Part shown: positions 61,501 to 64,000 of the stretch, piece after piece
How positions within the stretch are numbered: position 1 is the stretch's first letter
Layout of the letters: every line of letters begins with the position of its first letter
From: Crotophaga sulcirostris
Taxonomy: Eukaryota; Chordata; Aves; Cuculiformes; Crotophagidae
NCBI GenBank assembly: GCA_013397455.1
Contig: VYZB01000120.1
Coordinates: 1,613,715-1,677,714 of the forward strand
DNA: 64,000 bases
Direction of reading: 5' to 3'
The notes under the pieces: generated by a model
The model's input: only the letters and a program-made list of their open reading frames with translations
The model's database searches: none
What the model was told of the DNA's origin: nothing
Position numbers and translations under genes: made by a program

Positions 61501-64000
61501 TCCTTTGTTTATATGACAAACCTAGCCTCAAAGATATGTCGACTTTTTTAAATTAAAAAATTAAAATTAAATTAAATTTTTAAGATAATGATGATAATAT
61601 ATGAATTTCTGGTCTTACTGAAGACTCAGTAACTGGGGATACAGCTTGTGCTACACAGGTGCGACAATGCAAATGCTGGTTATGGATAACAGCATCTGAA
61701 AACTCTCACACCATCCAATGATTCTGCCACAGAACTGCCTCAAGCGCTTCTTGGCACCTTTGTATAGTTCTCAATAAGTTTTCTTTCCATTCATTTGTCT
61801 AGTCACTCTTTAGGGGCTGGTTTCAAAAAGACAGAAGCCTAAGGTACATAACTTAACTTACTCCTTTGCTTTTTCTCACAACCCTAAGGTAAGTCACTTT
61901 TAAAGCCACAGAATGAATACTAAAAATACTCAAACAGTTGCTTTCTTCTTTTTAAAGTTAGACTGAAATCTTCATGCTAACTCCAGGGAAGTTTACAGCT
62001 GAAGAATTTCTTTTCAAGAAGCTAAAGGTTAGTTCCCTTTCAGATTTACTTGTAGAGACAGAAAGCTCGCTTCTTTCTTCAAGTGTTGTGATGGCATTAA
62101 AAGTATTTTCTACAATACACAATTGAAAACATTTTTACCTAATGATAAGCCTTTCCAGAATAATTTCATGATGATACTCTCACAGGAATAATAGAATGTT
62201 ATAAATACAAGATGACTCGATGCTGTAAGTGATTACTAACAACATTTTTATCAGACAAGAAATAAACTGCGTGCTGTTATTCATGCAACTCCTAATCAAA
62301 CAAAGATAAGAATCTCTTAAGGATTGCCAAAAAGAAAACACTCTTGCTGCTGAAGTATACAACTAAGAAATATAATGTAAGTCTTTAATATGCAAAAAGG
62401 CTGGGAGATGAAGAATTTTCTATCAGTTCAGTATTAGAACAGGTTACATTTCAAGCACAACCAAGCCCTCAAAAGAGGCACATCTTCAACCTTTGTAAAA
62501 GGCTGTGGAAAGCATACTGGGTTTCGCACTTTTCTCCACTCTTACAACAGTACAGTGCTATTACATCTGTTTGCATTACGACAGGCAACAAGGTGCTAAA
62601 ACACAAAGAGTAGCAACTAACTGGTACATACCACACTACGGGGAAGAGGGTAGTAATGGATTAACTTGAAAAGATAAAGATTTTGAAGTAGTAATTTGAA
62701 CAGGACGATGCCTCACTATATACAACTCAATTTGTTTGAACTGGAGAAAAGGGCTCAACCTAGCACTTGGAAGGAAACAACAACAACAAAATTTAATTTT
62801 ACTTTTAAATTGCTAAGGTGGCCTGTTTCAAAAATTACACATTTAACAGCTTCACATATGCAAGAAACATTTTTGACTTTTCATACCTCTTCAGGCTAGT
62901 AACCTCTATTCTTTTGCCTATTTTCTAATTACGCATGAGAGAAGGTGAAGATTCACATACGCTTTGTTCAAGCATTTTAATCCAATTTGGCTTCAGTTCC
63001 TAACAACATACAATCATAGGACTTCCGACCAATTCATCAAAGAACATATATTTCGGTCCAAAGTTACCTTGAGAAGAACAGCCCAAGTAGAAGTTAACCC
63101 ATCACCAAGGATGTAATATGTATATCGAACGTTCTCTCAATTAAACTACACATCAGGTATTTACTAAAGTAAAACACTCACAATGGTTACTCATTTAGTC
63201 CAACACTGATTTTTTCAATCTTAAGTAGGTACCGGTAGTAACAATAAAACCTGGCAAGGAGTGTCCAAGAGATTAAGTCTAGAACAACAGGCTGACATAT
63301 ATGATTTGGCAATGAACCATTAATGGGAATCTCTCAACTCCAGGCTATAGGTGTCTATTAATTTGGGCCCGAATATATTAAACAAAAGTTTCTTAAAGCC
63401 ACCAAATTTCTCTTAGTATTTTATTATAATAGATGAAACTAAAGAGTATTACATATATATAAAGTTACATATAAGGTTATGTAGTATGGTTAAATGACTC
63501 GTATCATACCCCATTATCATTTGCTAAAAAGCTTTGTCAAGCTTTCACCAACAAGGCTAAAATTTATCTTACTGTCTGGACTTCGGGGATATTTTGAGGA
63601 AGAAGAACAGCAAATCAACAAAATGAGACACATGTACAGGAAGCAGTGCAAGGGAAAAAAATCTGTGAAAACAGTTTGGTTTTTTTTTTCCAAGAGAAAG
63701 ATTAATAAAATAATTGTCTGTACTTAAGAAAAAACTTGAAAGCCTTAAGCTATGAGATGGGAACTTTCATAGAAGACTTGGATGTCAGGAATTTGCCTTT
63801 TTCTAATCTCAATGAGAGCTCACACAAACACAAGGAAGTTTGAAAAAACAGAGCTGACTGATGCTAACAGTCATACAAGGCATATAAAATGTAACAGCAT
63901 CTCCAGATACTTTCAATTAGAACACATTTATTGATCAAAACACCTATGATTACTCTCTATCTACCAGAGCTCTGCTTTTTTGGTAGCCTGCACATCAGTT
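61501..64000. other. AT-rich unique non-coding DNA
   Basis: An A/T low-complexity tract (AAATT units) lies at 61542-61582. CAATCATAGGACTTCC near 63012 may be a trace of a CR1 end. No gene was recognised. Confidence 0.5.

Noticed and set aside
1..64000. Search for tRNA, rRNA, CRISPR arrays, phage or bacterial operons.
   Set aside because: Nothing with the required structure was seen; the DNA is eukaryotic and intron- or intergene-like.

Overview
The window looks like bird nuclear DNA: AT-rich, non-coding for nearly all of its length, and sprinkled with CR1 LINE 3' ends that carry the avian-type terminal motif (imperfect repeats of ATTCTATG / ATTCTGTG). It also holds two ERV-type solo LTRs of a kind common in bird genomes. 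No bacterial-style genes, rRNA, tRNA or CRISPR array were seen, and no complete protein-coding gene could be recognised. The lineage call (bird, or at least archosaur/turtle) rests on the CR1 tails and LTR style. The species cannot be told.

Layout. From 0 to 9 kb there is AT-rich DNA with an unassigned GC-richer patch (about 1.28-1.96 kb), a minus-strand LTR (3.41-4.05 kb), and three weak minus-strand exon-like segments whose reading phases happen to fit together and which end in a possible polyadenylation site near 0.5 kb. A long CR1 lies at 10.2-10.85 kb (plus) and another at 15.3-15.9 kb (minus). A very old, degraded CR1-like element occupies about 24.0-24.5 kb. Two related CR1 3' ends face each other at 26.1 and 28.0 kb. 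A short GC-richer, exon-like island sits at 30.67-30.82 kb. A second LTR lies at 37.75-38.22 kb (plus). A possible 21-nt microexon is at 43.4 kb (minus). CR1 copies at 44 kb (minus) and 48.3 kb (plus) flank DNA containing several local duplications. At 57.4-57.8 kb a CR1 fragment contains a 189-bp tandem duplication. The last 5 kb has CR1 fragments, a piece of a 45-bp-period repeat, and a 129-base assembly gap next to a CR1.

Interpretation. The likeliest picture is one or more long introns, or gene-poor intergenic DNA, shaped by retrotransposon insertion and small tandem duplications. Exon candidates are given low confidence because AT-rich DNA of this size yields many chance open frames and splice-like sites. 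The long list of 60-140 codon open frames elsewhere behaves like chance and is left out.
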